A DNA stretch of 6,716 nt from Bacteroidota bacterium (GCA_030824295.1 JAVBYA010000098.1:1-6716), one strand, 5' to 3'. Positions 1 through 5,912 are shown, numbered from the stretch's first letter. Notes: a model not told the origin generated them from the sequence alone. Made by a program: numbers and translations.

Positions 1-1425
1 TACGGAGCGGAAGGATATTCACTGTTCTCGGTATATATGATCGGGAACAATTATGATGTGGAGGTCACCGAGGATTTCACCGACCGCCGGTACGATGCGA
101 ACGGCAAGGTGACGTCCTACCAGCGGTTGTTGAGTAATCCGACGTTCATCAACAAGTCGCAGGAGCGTCAGCTGGGTACGAAGCTTGATGTGCTGTATCA
201 TCTTCACGACCGGCACGAACTGATGGCGGGCGGTCAGGTCCTGACAACAACAGAGTTCAAGAACGACATCTTCTTCAATTCAGATACATTGCGGTTCGAT
301 CTGAACGGGGACGGAGTATTCGAGATCCCGCGATCCACGTTCGTGAACGGACGGGTGAACCGTTCGATCGGATTCGGTGAAGAGTTCAAGGTCGGCGGGT
401 ATCTGAGCGACCGGATCACTTTTACGGACCGATTGTCGGCCACGGTAGGGATGCGGTATGACTATTTCACGTATTCGGACAAAGGGAATATCAGTCCCCG
501 TGTGAATATCTCCTACGAGCTCATCCCGATGATCACGCGGATCAATGCAGCGTACGGTGAATACTATCAGACGCTTTCATTACCGTTCTACGGCGATAAT
601 GCCGGGTCCGATAAGAACCGCTTCCTGGAGAATGCCCATGCGCGGCATTTCGTCCTCGGGATCGAACATCTGATGGGGGACGGACTGAAAGGGACATTGG
701 AGGTGTACTCGAAAGTGTACGACCAGATCCCGGTCACGGAGGAATTCATACGGTCGGCCGACCCCACGTTCCGCTCCGATCTGCGGCAAAGTGTCGGAGA
801 ACGGTCGTCCCACGGTATCGAATTGTTCATCCAACAGAAACAGGTGGAGAACTTCTACGGCACTCTCTCCCTGTCATATTCAAAGACCACAATGAAGGAT
901 CCGCGGATCGATCTGCCGGGTTTTACACCGGTCAATCAGGGGGATTATCCGTCCGACTACGATTTTCCTTTCCTGCTGACGCTGGTAGGAGGACAGATTG
1001 TTCATGATGTCCGCACGTGGCTCGATGATGCGCCGGCGTACCTGAAATATCCCTCCATGCTGCTTCCGTTGTCCGATGATATGGAATTCAGTGTGCGGTT
1101 CCGGTATTCCTCGGGTCGGCCGTATACGCTCCGGGAATTCACGCCGAACATCCAGCGGAGGGAAGGGGGGATCACGTGGTCGAAAGGTGCGTGGCTGGAA
1201 TCATCGACGGTGAACGGGGAGCGTTATCCTGCGTATCATCGTCTGGATCTGCAATGGCTCAGCCGCTGGCACAACGAAGGATACAATATAGTGATGGTCG
1301 TAGCGCTGCAGAACATCTATAATCGTGCGAATGTTGCCGGGTACCAGTATCTGAGTGACGGGACGAGGAACACCATCTATCAGTTCTCTTTCTTCCCGGT
1401 GGTCGGCGCGAGTGTTGAGTTCTAA
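1..1425 (+). CDS. TonB-dependent outer-membrane receptor, C-terminal beta-barrel part (5' end outside the window)
   Basis: The frame is open from the first base and ends with TAA at 1423-1425, giving 474 visible residues. They look like the C-terminal beta-barrel of a TonB-dependent receptor: alternating aromatic/polar strands (for example GMRYDYF, FSVRFRYSSGRPYT, YPAYHRLDLQWLSRW), long polar extracellular loops, a late strand with VALQNIYNR, and a terminal strand ending ...GASVEF. A C-terminal Phe is the usual outer-membrane barrel assembly signal. The signal peptide, TonB box and plug domain lie upstream of the window. Such receptors bind a scarce nutrient (siderophore, cobalamin, glycan or peptide) and import it using the TonB-ExbBD proton-motive-force complex; the substrate cannot be read from the barrel. 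A D-L-N-G-D-G stretch at visible residues 100-105 resembles a calcium-binding loop. The internal ATG at codon 13 is not a real start, since the frame continues upstream. It converges on mscL. Confidence 0.85.
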   Translation, partial: YGAEGYSLFSVYMIGNNYDVEVTEDFTDRRYDANGKVTSYQRLLSNPTFINKSQERQLGTKLDVLYHLHDRHELMAGGQVLTTTEFKNDIFFNSDTLRFDLNGDGVFEIPRSTFVNGRVNRSIGFGEEFKVGGYLSDRITFTDRLSATVGMRYDYFTYSDKGNISPRVNISYELIPMITRINAAYGEYYQTLSLPFYGDNAGSDKNRFLENAHARHFVLGIEHLMGDGLKGTLEVYSKVYDQIPVTEEFIRSADPTFRSDLRQSVGERSSHGIELFIQQKQVENFYGTLSLSYSKTTMKDPRIDLPGFTPVNQGDYPSDYDFPFLLTLVGGQIVHDVRTWLDDAPAYLKYPSMLLPLSDDMEFSVRFRYSSGRPYTLREFTPNIQRREGGITWSKGAWLESSTVNGERYPAYHRLDLQWLSRWHNEGYNIVMVVALQNIYNRANVAGYQYLSDGTRNTIYQFSFFPVVGASVEF

Positions 1426-1463
1426 AAAAAGAAAAGCCCCGGCAGCGTCTGGCTGGCCGGGGC
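1424..1463 (-). terminator. Intrinsic terminator of the DUF3078-mscL transcript, in the convergent gap
   Basis: GCCCCGGC (1436-1443) pairs with GCCGGGGC (1456-1463). Inside, AGC (1444-1446) can pair with GCT (1452-1454), leaving one bulged G. Read on the minus strand the hairpin is followed by a T-rich run (complement of the A-rich 1424-1435), the classic rho-independent arrangement for leftward mscL. Read on the plus strand no T-run follows the hairpin, so it would be weak for the TonB receptor gene, whose stop codon overlaps the A-tract. Confidence 0.85.
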
Positions 1464-1490
1464 ATGTTCCTTCCGTACTGCTCCGTTCTG

Positions 1491-1784
1491 CTACTTTACC
1501 GCTTCTTCGCGCAGGACGAATTTGGTGAACGCGAAGACGATATATGCCACAATGACGAAGTCGATCGTGGCCCCCAGCCAGTGACCGATGGCCAGTTTCA
1601 GCGGTCCAAGGGTCAGCACCCACGTCTGCCATTCTCCCTGCGGAATGAAGATGCCGATGAACGGCATGATCAGGTCGGATACCGTTGCCGAAACGAAGGC
1701 ATTCACTTTGCCGCCGATCACCACCGCGATCGCGAGTCCGATGACGCCATACTTCTGCAGGAATGCCATGAATTCTTTTACCAT
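1491..1784 (-). CDS. mscL: MscL-family large-conductance mechanosensitive channel, short form
   Basis: A 97-residue inner-membrane protein that matches MscL in layout. It has an amphipathic N-terminus (MVKEFMAFLQKYG), a pore-lining TM1 of about residues 13-45 with the GLAIAVVIGGKV and DLIMPFIG segments, a short periplasmic loop (about 48-65), and TM2 of about 66-90 with IDFVIVAYIVFAFTKF. MscL opens under membrane tension and releases solutes during hypo-osmotic shock. Compared with E. coli MscL (136 residues) it lacks the C-terminal cytoplasmic helix bundle, has a shorter loop, and carries Gly where E. coli has Asp18 in the VVDLAVG motif, so it belongs to a short or divergent subgroup. The start at 1784 is backed by GGAG 8 nt upstream. 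It lies 28 bp downstream of the DUF3078 gene on the same strand and ends 28 bp before a strong terminator, so co-transcription is likely. Confidence 0.85.
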   Translation of the reverse strand: MVKEFMAFLQKYGVIGLAIAVVIGGKVNAFVSATVSDLIMPFIGIFIPQGEWQTWVLTLGPLKLAIGHWLGATIDFVIVAYIVFAFTKFVLREEAVK

Positions 1785-1812
1785 TGCATGTTCTCCGTAT
1801 GAATGTTCTGTA

Positions 1813-2661
1813 TTAAAGGAACGTGTAGGACAGGCCGAGTGCCAATCCTTCTTTGATCTGCGTCCGAGCTGTTCCCATATTGCGGTCGTTGATCAGCTGC
1901 ACGTTGAACACCACGACGATGTATTTGCTCACCTTTGAAGAGATGGTGTTATCGCTCCGGACGACCAACACATCGATATTATTGAACGGTGCGAACATCT
2001 CCAGTTTCGATGTGAACATGGTGTTCTCTTCGATCTTCACCTCGATATCCGTGACCGATTCCAAACCGCCTTCCACCCGCGACTGTTCCACCGCTGCCGT
2101 GGCAGCATCATCTGCATAGCTGAACGCATCAGAGAGCACTTCACGCACGGCAGCGCCGAGACGCGTCTTCACTTGTGCGATCGGCTGATATCCCACCCCG
2201 ACCGCTTGCGTCAGATACATCGGATCGAGCGCGGAAGAGGTCTTCACTTTCGTGCTCGTCGCGTCATCGTATTTGAAGCCGTCATCGAACTGTGATTTGA
2301 AGGTGACGGATGCGTACGGATTGACCGCGGTGCCGAGTTTGTACGTGAGCACGCTCTCCAATTCGATCTTGTCGTCGGTCTTCCGCAATCCTTTCGATCC
2401 GAGCCGTGTCTGTCCGTACGCAAATTTATAGGAATTGCTCCAATTCGTCGTCGTCCGGTCCATCACCGATTTACCGTCCACACTCAGCGTATAGGCGAGC
2501 GCATTTTCCCCTCCCTGTGACCAGTCCGTGTAGGAGACCTGGGTGACCGTGAGGCCGGTGACGAGGGTGTGTTTCCATTCCGAAGGAAGGGGAGAGGGCG
2601 GTTCGGACTGAGCGGTCAGTGCTGAAGCGGCGAACAACAATGCCAGAAGGATCTGTTTCAT
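1813..2661 (-). CDS. DUF3078 domain-containing outer-membrane beta-barrel protein
   Basis: 282 residues beginning with a clear signal peptide (MKQILLALLFAASALTAQ, cleavage near residue 18), then a Pro/Ser-rich linker. The stretch YTDWSQGGENALAYTLS (44-60) is the DUF3078 hallmark, followed by NWSNSYKFAYGQTRLG (73-88), KTDDKIELESVLTYKLG (94-110) and repeated short amphipathic strands. It ends LGLSYTFL, like a closing barrel strand. The family is found chiefly in Bacteroidota/Chlorobiota; its function is unknown and an outer-membrane location is inferred. Residues 224-253 (APFNNIDVLVVRSDNTISSKVSKYI) contain the late Asn/Asp-rich turn usual in these barrels. The start at 2661 has GGAG 8 nt upstream and puts the signal peptide at the N-terminus. 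It is followed by mscL after 28 bp. The link of a barrel protein with a tension-gated channel could reflect envelope or osmotic maintenance, but that is inference only. Confidence 0.8.
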   Translation of the reverse strand: MKQILLALLFAASALTAQSEPPSPLPSEWKHTLVTGLTVTQVSYTDWSQGGENALAYTLSVDGKSVMDRTTTNWSNSYKFAYGQTRLGSKGLRKTDDKIELESVLTYKLGTAVNPYASVTFKSQFDDGFKYDDATSTKVKTSSALDPMYLTQAVGVGYQPIAQVKTRLGAAVREVLSDAFSYADDAATAAVEQSRVEGGLESVTDIEVKIEENTMFTSKLEMFAPFNNIDVLVVRSDNTISSKVSKYIVVVFNVQLINDRNMGTARTQIKEGLALGLSYTFL

Positions 2662-2686
2662 GTGGAGTGCTCCGGGTAAATGTGAG

Positions 2687-2722
2687 GGAGGATGATGCGG
2701 CTCAATGCAGATATCATCCTCC
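2687..2722 (-). repeat. Perfect 10-bp inverted repeat in the DUF3078 leader
   Basis: GGAGGATGAT at 2687-2696 and ATCATCCTCC at 2713-2722 are exact reverse complements separated by 16 bp. The element sits 26 bp upstream of the DUF3078 start. In RNA it could form a 10-bp stem with a 16-nt loop between the csp terminator and the DUF3078 ribosome-binding site. In DNA it could be an operator. No convincing promoter was found in 2662-2746. Confidence 0.6.
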
Positions 2723-2740
2723 GGAATATGCAGCGTTTAA

Positions 2741-2774
2741 AAACAACGAACCCTTGCATGGGTGCAAGGGTTCG
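2741..2774 (-). terminator. Intrinsic terminator of csp
   Basis: CGAACCCTTGCA (2747-2758) and TGCAAGGGTTCG (2763-2774) form a perfect 12-bp stem with a 4-nt loop. On the minus strand the stem is followed by a T-rich run ending in TTTTT (complement of 2739-2743). It lies 20 bp past the csp stop codon. Confidence 0.9.
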
Positions 2775-2793
2775 TCCGACAGTAATAGCGTTG

Positions 2794-2994
2794 TTACGCT
2801 TTGGAGACTTTCGCCGCCTGAAGGCCTTTGGGTCCTTTTTCCACTTCGAACTGGACCTTATCCCCCTGGTTCAGCGTCTTGTAACCGTCGCCAACAACGG
2901 ACTTATAGTGCACGAACACATCTTCACCGCTTTCGCGGGAGATGAAGCCGTACCCTTTGGCGTTGTTGAACCATTTCACGGTACCTGTTTCCAT
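2794..2994 (-). CDS. csp: Cold-shock-domain RNA-binding protein
   Basis: A 66-residue single cold-shock domain of the usual family length. METGTVKWFNNAKGYGFI carries the N-terminal KWFN strand and the RNP1 motif K-G-Y-G-F-I (13-18). RNP2 is V-F-V-H-Y (26-30, Tyr in place of the common Phe). It ends with the typical QFEVEKGPKGLQAAKV strand. These proteins bind single-stranded RNA/DNA in the cytoplasm through surface aromatics, melt mRNA secondary structure, and in E. coli act as transcription antiterminators. The start at 2994 has GAGGAG (3006-3001) 6 nt upstream. The gene is flanked by its own terminator downstream and by a leader of about 225 nt containing an intrinsic-terminator-like hairpin directly before the ribosome-binding site, which suggests RNA-level control. 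Which csp paralogue it is cannot be told from sequence alone. Confidence 0.95.
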   Translation of the reverse strand: METGTVKWFNNAKGYGFISRESGEDVFVHYKSVVGDGYKTLNQGDKVQFEVEKGPKGLQAAKVSKA

Positions 2995-3017
2995 AGGATG
3001 CTCCTCTATGTTGTTTC

Positions 3018-3053
3018 AAAAAAACCCCACTGGATGTGACCATCGGTGAGGGT
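3018..3053 (-). terminator. Intrinsic-terminator-like hairpin just before the csp ribosome-binding site (possible attenuator)
   Basis: On the minus strand, CCTCAC (3051-3046) pairs with GTGGGG (3030-3025, one G-T wobble). Above that, GATG (3044-3041) pairs with CATC (3036-3033) over a GTCA loop. Seven T follow (3024-3018). A variant pairing with one bulge (ACCC plus CAC against GTG plus GGGT) is also possible. The csp Shine-Dalgarno starts 12 nt further on, leaving no room for a promoter between. So any csp transcript must read through it, either from its own leader or from the glnB operon. Confidence 0.6.
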
Positions 3054-3164
3054 ACCACCGGCATTGGTGCCACTTAGGTGCATTCCGTTCATCTCCGGAA
3101 CATTGTGTTTGCCGATCCTCTGTTGTTCAGTAAGATTCTTCTGAGCATCAGGAGCGCATAACAA

Positions 3165-3185
3165 CCCCGCTGTGTGACAGCGGGG
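3165..3185 (-). repeat. 8-bp GC-rich hairpin in the glnB-csp gap
   Basis: CCCCGCTG (3165-3172) and CAGCGGGG (3178-3185) form a perfect stem with a 5-nt loop. The minus strand continues TTGTTATG, which is not a good U-tract, so it is more likely a leader hairpin than a full terminator. A weak glnB terminator remains possible. Confidence 0.6.
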
Positions 3186-3226
3186 GCATTTCAAGTGCAT
3201 CAACGGTGTTACTGTTCATTGCAAGT

Positions 3227-3257
3227 CAAAAATAGATGCTTTCGGATTTAGACGCAA
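3227..3257 (-). promoter_or_regulatory. Candidate csp promoter
   Basis: On the minus strand TTG (3257-3255) is followed by 20 bp and then TATTTTTG (3234-3227). This fits the Bacteroidota-type -33 TTG / -7 TAnnTTTG pattern. It can also be read as a weak sigma70 promoter, TTGCGT, 17 bp, TATTTT. The start of transcription would lie near 3221, giving csp a leader of about 225 nt. The candidate promoter at 6094-6124 has the same TTG-20-TA spacing. Confidence 0.45.
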
Positions 3258-3324
3258 GTACATTTTTCCGTACACACCCCTAAAAACCTCAATGAACAAT
3301 GCATTTATGGCGTGCTGTGACCTG

Positions 3325-3663
3325 TTACACAGCCGCTTCGCCGGTTTCGTCGGTCCGGACCCGGATGACCTCCTCGACGGAGGAGACGAAGATCTTCCCG
3401 TCCCCGACCTCGCCGGTCTTGGCATGCTTCAGAATGATATCGATCGCCTTGTCCATGGCGGCATCAGCGCAGACGATATCGATCTTTGTTTTGGGGAGGA
3501 AATTGATGGTGTATTCGGATCCCCGGTAGATCTCGCTGTGTCCCATTTGCCGGCCGTATCCCTTCACTTCCGTGACGGTCAATCCCCTGAACCCGGCTTC
3601 CTGGAGTGCTTCACGCACTTCGTCGAGTTTGTGGGGACGGATGATCGCTTCGATTTTTTTCAT
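3325..3663 (-). CDS. glnB: PII nitrogen-regulatory signal protein (GlnB/GlnK family)
   Basis: 112 residues, the standard PII length, and alignable by eye with E. coli GlnB throughout. It opens MKKIEAIIRPHKLDEVREAL. The T-loop is about 37-55 (GRQMGHSEIYRGSEYTINF) with Gln39 and the conserved Tyr46 and Tyr51; Tyr51 is the uridylylation site in proteobacteria. The B-loop T-G-E-V-G-D-G-K (83-90) carries Lys90 for nucleotide/2-oxoglutarate binding, and the C-terminal arginines (VIRVRT) are Arg101 and Arg103. PII trimers sense ATP/ADP, 2-oxoglutarate and, where GlnD is present, glutamine, and plug AmtB with their T-loops when nitrogen is plentiful. The start at 3663 has AAGGA 6 nt upstream. It follows amtB by 104 bp on the same strand, the pairing that points to a GlnK-like role despite the GlnB-like sequence. 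No good terminator follows directly. Confidence 0.95.
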   Translation of the reverse strand: MKKIEAIIRPHKLDEVREALQEAGFRGLTVTEVKGYGRQMGHSEIYRGSEYTINFLPKTKIDIVCADAAMDKAIDIILKHAKTGEVGDGKIFVSSVEEVIRVRTDETGEAAV

Positions 3664-3767
3664 GGATGTTCCTTCGGTGTAGTGATTAAAGTTCGATTCA
3701 ATGAGTATCCGGTTCCACGTCTATTCTAATCAACCGGAGAGTGAAAATCAATGCATAGAACGCATGA
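3664..3767 (-). other. amtB-glnB intergenic gap
   Basis: This 104-bp gap lacks a clear terminator, so amtB and glnB are probably co-transcribed. A weak sigma70-like pair on the minus strand (TTGATT, 18 bp, GATACT) could give glnB extra transcription. I see no NtrC/sigma54-type -24/-12 element. Confidence 0.3.
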
Positions 3768-5051
3768 TTATTTCTTGAAGTCCGGATAGGCTTCCATTCC
3801 GTGTTCGCCGATATCCAGTCCTTCATATTCCTCTTTTTCGGAGACGCGGATGCCGAGCGTCATTTTGATGGCGTACCACACGATATAGGAAACAACGAAG
3901 GTGAAAGCGCCTACGGCCGCGATCCCCGTCAGCTGTGATACCAGCAATCCTGTGCCGCCGCCGAAGAAGAGTCCGTTCCCGGTCGTGTTCGGCATGAACT
4001 GGTCCTGAGCGAACAGACCGACGCAGATCGTTCCGAAGATACCGTTGGCAAGATGGACGGCAAGAGCGCCGACCGGATCATCAAGTTTGAGTTTGTCGAA
4101 TGCGATCACGGCGAACACAACGATGACGCCGGCAATGGCTCCGATGATCAGAGAACTTTCCACACTGATGAAGGCACAGGGGGCGGTGACCGCCACGAGA
4201 CCTGCAAGAAGACCGTTGATGGTCATGCTCAGGTCCGGTTTCCCGAGGAGCAGCCATGCGACGATCGTGGATGTCAGAACGCCGGCGATACCCGCACTGT
4301 TCGTTGTGATGATGATCCTGGAGATCGCGCCGGGATCCGCCGCCATCGTGCTGCCGGGATTGAAGCCGAACCATCCAAGCCAGAGGACCAGCGCACCGGT
4401 CACGGCGGAGGTCATGTTATGGCCCGGGATCGGGTTGACCTTACCGTCCTTGAACTTACCGATACGCGGTCCAAGCACCATCACGCCTGCGAGAGCCGCC
4501 CAGCCGCCAACGGAGTGAACAACGGTGGAACCGGCAAAATCCCAGAAGCCCATCGCAGCCAGCCATCCGCCGCCCCAGATCCAGTGTCCAGTGATCGGAT
4601 ACATGACCGCCACCAGAACAAAGGAGAAGATGATGAACGAGATATACTTGATACGTTCTGCAACGGCACCGGAGACGATGGTCGCGGCCGTTCCGGCGAA
4701 GACGAGCTGGAAGAAGAATTTGGCGAGGAGAGGAACGGTCGCCCAGCTCATGGAGGAATAGACCCCGGAGTACGCATCCCCGGTCGCCGGACTATTGTCC
4801 GCACCGCCGACGCCGTACAATCCTTCAAGACCGATGAAACCGGTCCCGTTCCCGAACATCAAGCCCCAGCCGACCGCCCAGAAGGCGAGCGATGAGATGG
4901 CGAACACGATGAAGTTCTTCGAGAGGATATTCACGGTGTTCTTGGAGCGGGCGAACCCGGATTCGACGAGTGCGAATCCCAAATTCATAAAGAACACCAG
5001 CATGCCGGTGATCAGTACCCAAAGTGTATCGACGACAACTTTTGTTTCCAT
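3768..5051 (-). CDS. amtB: Ammonium transporter, Amt/Mep/Rh family
   Basis: 427 residues and about eleven hydrophobic helices. It opens METKVVVDTLWVLITGMLVF and FALVESGFARSKN, as in Amt proteins without a cleaved signal. Functional residues can be placed: Asp171 and His179 in WDFAGSTVVHSVGG (equivalents of E. coli Asp160 and His168) and His333 in GALAVHLANGIFG (equivalent of His318). Together the two histidines make the twin-His pore. The cytoplasmic tail ends with EYEGLDIGEHGMEAYPDF, the conserved C-terminal signature that contacts PII. The protein forms inner-membrane trimers that bind ammonium, deprotonate it and conduct NH3/H+. The start at 5051 has AGGAG 9 nt upstream and is the only one giving a complete first helix. 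It lies 47 bp after the porin gene and 104 bp before glnB, so the three form an operon. Gene order (amtB before the PII gene) is reversed relative to proteobacterial glnK-amtB. Confidence 0.95.
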   Translation of the reverse strand: METKVVVDTLWVLITGMLVFFMNLGFALVESGFARSKNTVNILSKNFIVFAISSLAFWAVGWGLMFGNGTGFIGLEGLYGVGGADNSPATGDAYSGVYSSMSWATVPLLAKFFFQLVFAGTAATIVSGAVAERIKYISFIIFSFVLVAVMYPITGHWIWGGGWLAAMGFWDFAGSTVVHSVGGWAALAGVMVLGPRIGKFKDGKVNPIPGHNMTSAVTGALVLWLGWFGFNPGSTMAADPGAISRIIITTNSAGIAGVLTSTIVAWLLLGKPDLSMTINGLLAGLVAVTAPCAFISVESSLIIGAIAGVIVVFAVIAFDKLKLDDPVGALAVHLANGIFGTICVGLFAQDQFMPNTTGNGLFFGGGTGLLVSQLTGIAAVGAFTFVVSYIVWYAIKMTLGIRVSEKEEYEGLDIGEHGMEAYPDFKK

Positions 5052-5098
5052 CAGTGCGGACTCCTATGATGATAATGATGTTTGAATGAATGGTATGC

Positions 5099-5806
5099 TT
5101 AGAGTGTGATCCCGAGGATCAGATAGCTTTGTTCCACATGCGGATTGAGGATGTACGATGCAGTGACCGGCAGGGAGAACGTCTCCGAGACCTTCACCGT
5201 CCTTGTCAGTGTGATGCCTGCATTAATGATGGCGGCATCCGTGCTGACGTACCACGCGCTCTTGGCCGGTGTGCCGGCGACGAACGCCGTCAGCGTACCG
5301 GCCTCGATCGTGAACGGATATGACGCCTGCACATACACGGAATTATCGACATCATTATGGAAATTGTAGTATGCGGCGACGGTGAGCGGGAATGCCTCTG
5401 CCCCGGTATAGCTCGCGCCGATCTCCAGCACGTGAGCCCCGCCGGTCCCGTTGAAATCGAAGTATTTCAAACCGGCGCTGGGATAGTAATAGTCCGTATA
5501 GAGCAATGAGAATGTCCCTGCTTCCGTAACCAGACCATAGCTGGCCCAGAGGTCGTGTTCGGCAAAGACGCTGGCGGCGCCGGTCGCAGTATCGATCTTG
5601 CTGGAACCGATGCTGTACGCCGCCCAGGTGCCGACGGATAAGCCCCCTGCAGTGTACGTTACGGCCGGCTGAAAACTGGGAGCATTGCCGTAATCAACGC
5701 CGCGCCAGATATAGCGGCTGTAGATATCGCCGCCGAATTTGAACTGCGCAGCAGCGGCAGAAACCAGGAACAGCATGATGAACGCCGATCGAGTGATGTA
5801 TCTCAT
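5099..5806 (-). CDS. TorF-like putative outer-membrane porin (Gcw_chp family) of the ammonium operon
   Basis: 235 residues from the chosen start at 5806. The signal peptide is MRYITRSAFIMLFLVSAAAA, then QFKFGGDIYSRYIWRGVDYG. That R-Y-x-W-R-G stretch, followed by SFQPAVTYTAGGLSVGTWAAY, is the pattern of the TorF/Gcw_chp putative porins, usually about 220-250 residues. The rest is aromatic-rich alternating beta strands (LLYTDYYYPSAG, VAAYYNFHND, SYLILGITL) typical of an outer-membrane barrel. The frame runs open to 5998, but the extra 64 residues are non-bacterial in character and lack a ribosome site, while GGAGG lies 4 nt before 5806 and gives an intact signal peptide. In other bacteria this family is, to my recollection, also found next to amtB/PII genes. 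Here it leads the operon, so outer-membrane passage of ammonium or small nitrogen solutes is the likely role, though untested. Confidence 0.8.
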   Translation of the reverse strand: MRYITRSAFIMLFLVSAAAAQFKFGGDIYSRYIWRGVDYGNAPSFQPAVTYTAGGLSVGTWAAYSIGSSKIDTATGAASVFAEHDLWASYGLVTEAGTFSLLYTDYYYPSAGLKYFDFNGTGGAHVLEIGASYTGAEAFPLTVAAYYNFHNDVDNSVYVQASYPFTIEAGTLTAFVAGTPAKSAWYVSTDAAIINAGITLTRTVKVSETFSLPVTASYILNPHVEQSYLILGITL

Positions 5807-5912
5807 ATGACCTCCGGTGTGTGATAAGTGATGGGTGAACGCGCGTATATGGACTGAGTTCGCTGCCCATTCAACCGCCATCCATCCTGTGGGATGAGGC
5901 CATTTGAATCGT

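Larger units (their letters stand above)
2995..3221 (-). promoter_or_regulatory. Candidate long structured 5' leader of csp
   Basis: If transcription starts from the promoter proposed at 3227-3257, csp carries an untranslated leader of about 225 nt. Long leaders that refold with temperature are established for E. coli cspA. Three items are visible. The first is an 8-bp GC hairpin at 3165-3185. The second is a segment at 3155-3143 (minus strand GCTCCT then GATGCTC) whose two halves are exact complements of the csp Shine-Dalgarno region (AGGAGC, 6 bp; GAGCATC, 7 bp). The third is a terminator-like hairpin at 3018-3053. The only open frame here (3203-3006) looks spurious. No separate terminator for glnB was found in 3227-3324. 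Confidence 0.45.

Noticed and set aside
1813..2661. Assigning DUF3078 protein as a porin with a named substrate
   Set aside because: Only the barrel character and the W-S-Q-G-G-E-N signature are visible; nothing supports a specific function.
2658..2717. 19-codon minus-strand upstream frame whose TGA overlaps the DUF3078 ATG
   Set aside because: The overlap looks like translational coupling, but the only Shine-Dalgarno (GGAGG) abuts its ATG with no spacing, and DUF3078 has its own GGAG at proper distance.
3044..3060. Minus-strand GGTGGTACC near a terminator, similar to the T-box riboswitch core
   Set aside because: There is no specifier stem-loop or aminoacyl-tRNA-synthetase or amino-acid gene, the terminator arm does not contain the motif in the T-box manner, and the downstream gene is csp.
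3006..3203. 65-codon minus-strand frame with a C-P-R-C-H...C stretch (zinc-ribbon-like) upstream of csp
   Set aside because: It has no convincing ribosome site, its Cys-rich part is encoded by the GC hairpin 3165-3185, its 3' end runs through the terminator-like T-run, and it resembles no family. The region is better explained as csp leader.
4053..4895. 280-codon plus-strand frame opposite amtB, and smaller frames nearby
   Set aside because: It is low-complexity, highly charged, and fully antisense to an unambiguous amtB; a shadow of codon bias.
5865..5880. Possible sigma54 -24/-12 element before the porin (TGG...GGGC on the minus strand)
   Set aside because: GG and GC are separated by 11 instead of 10 bases and the element lacks the TTGC core; a much better sigma70-type promoter lies at 6055-6028.
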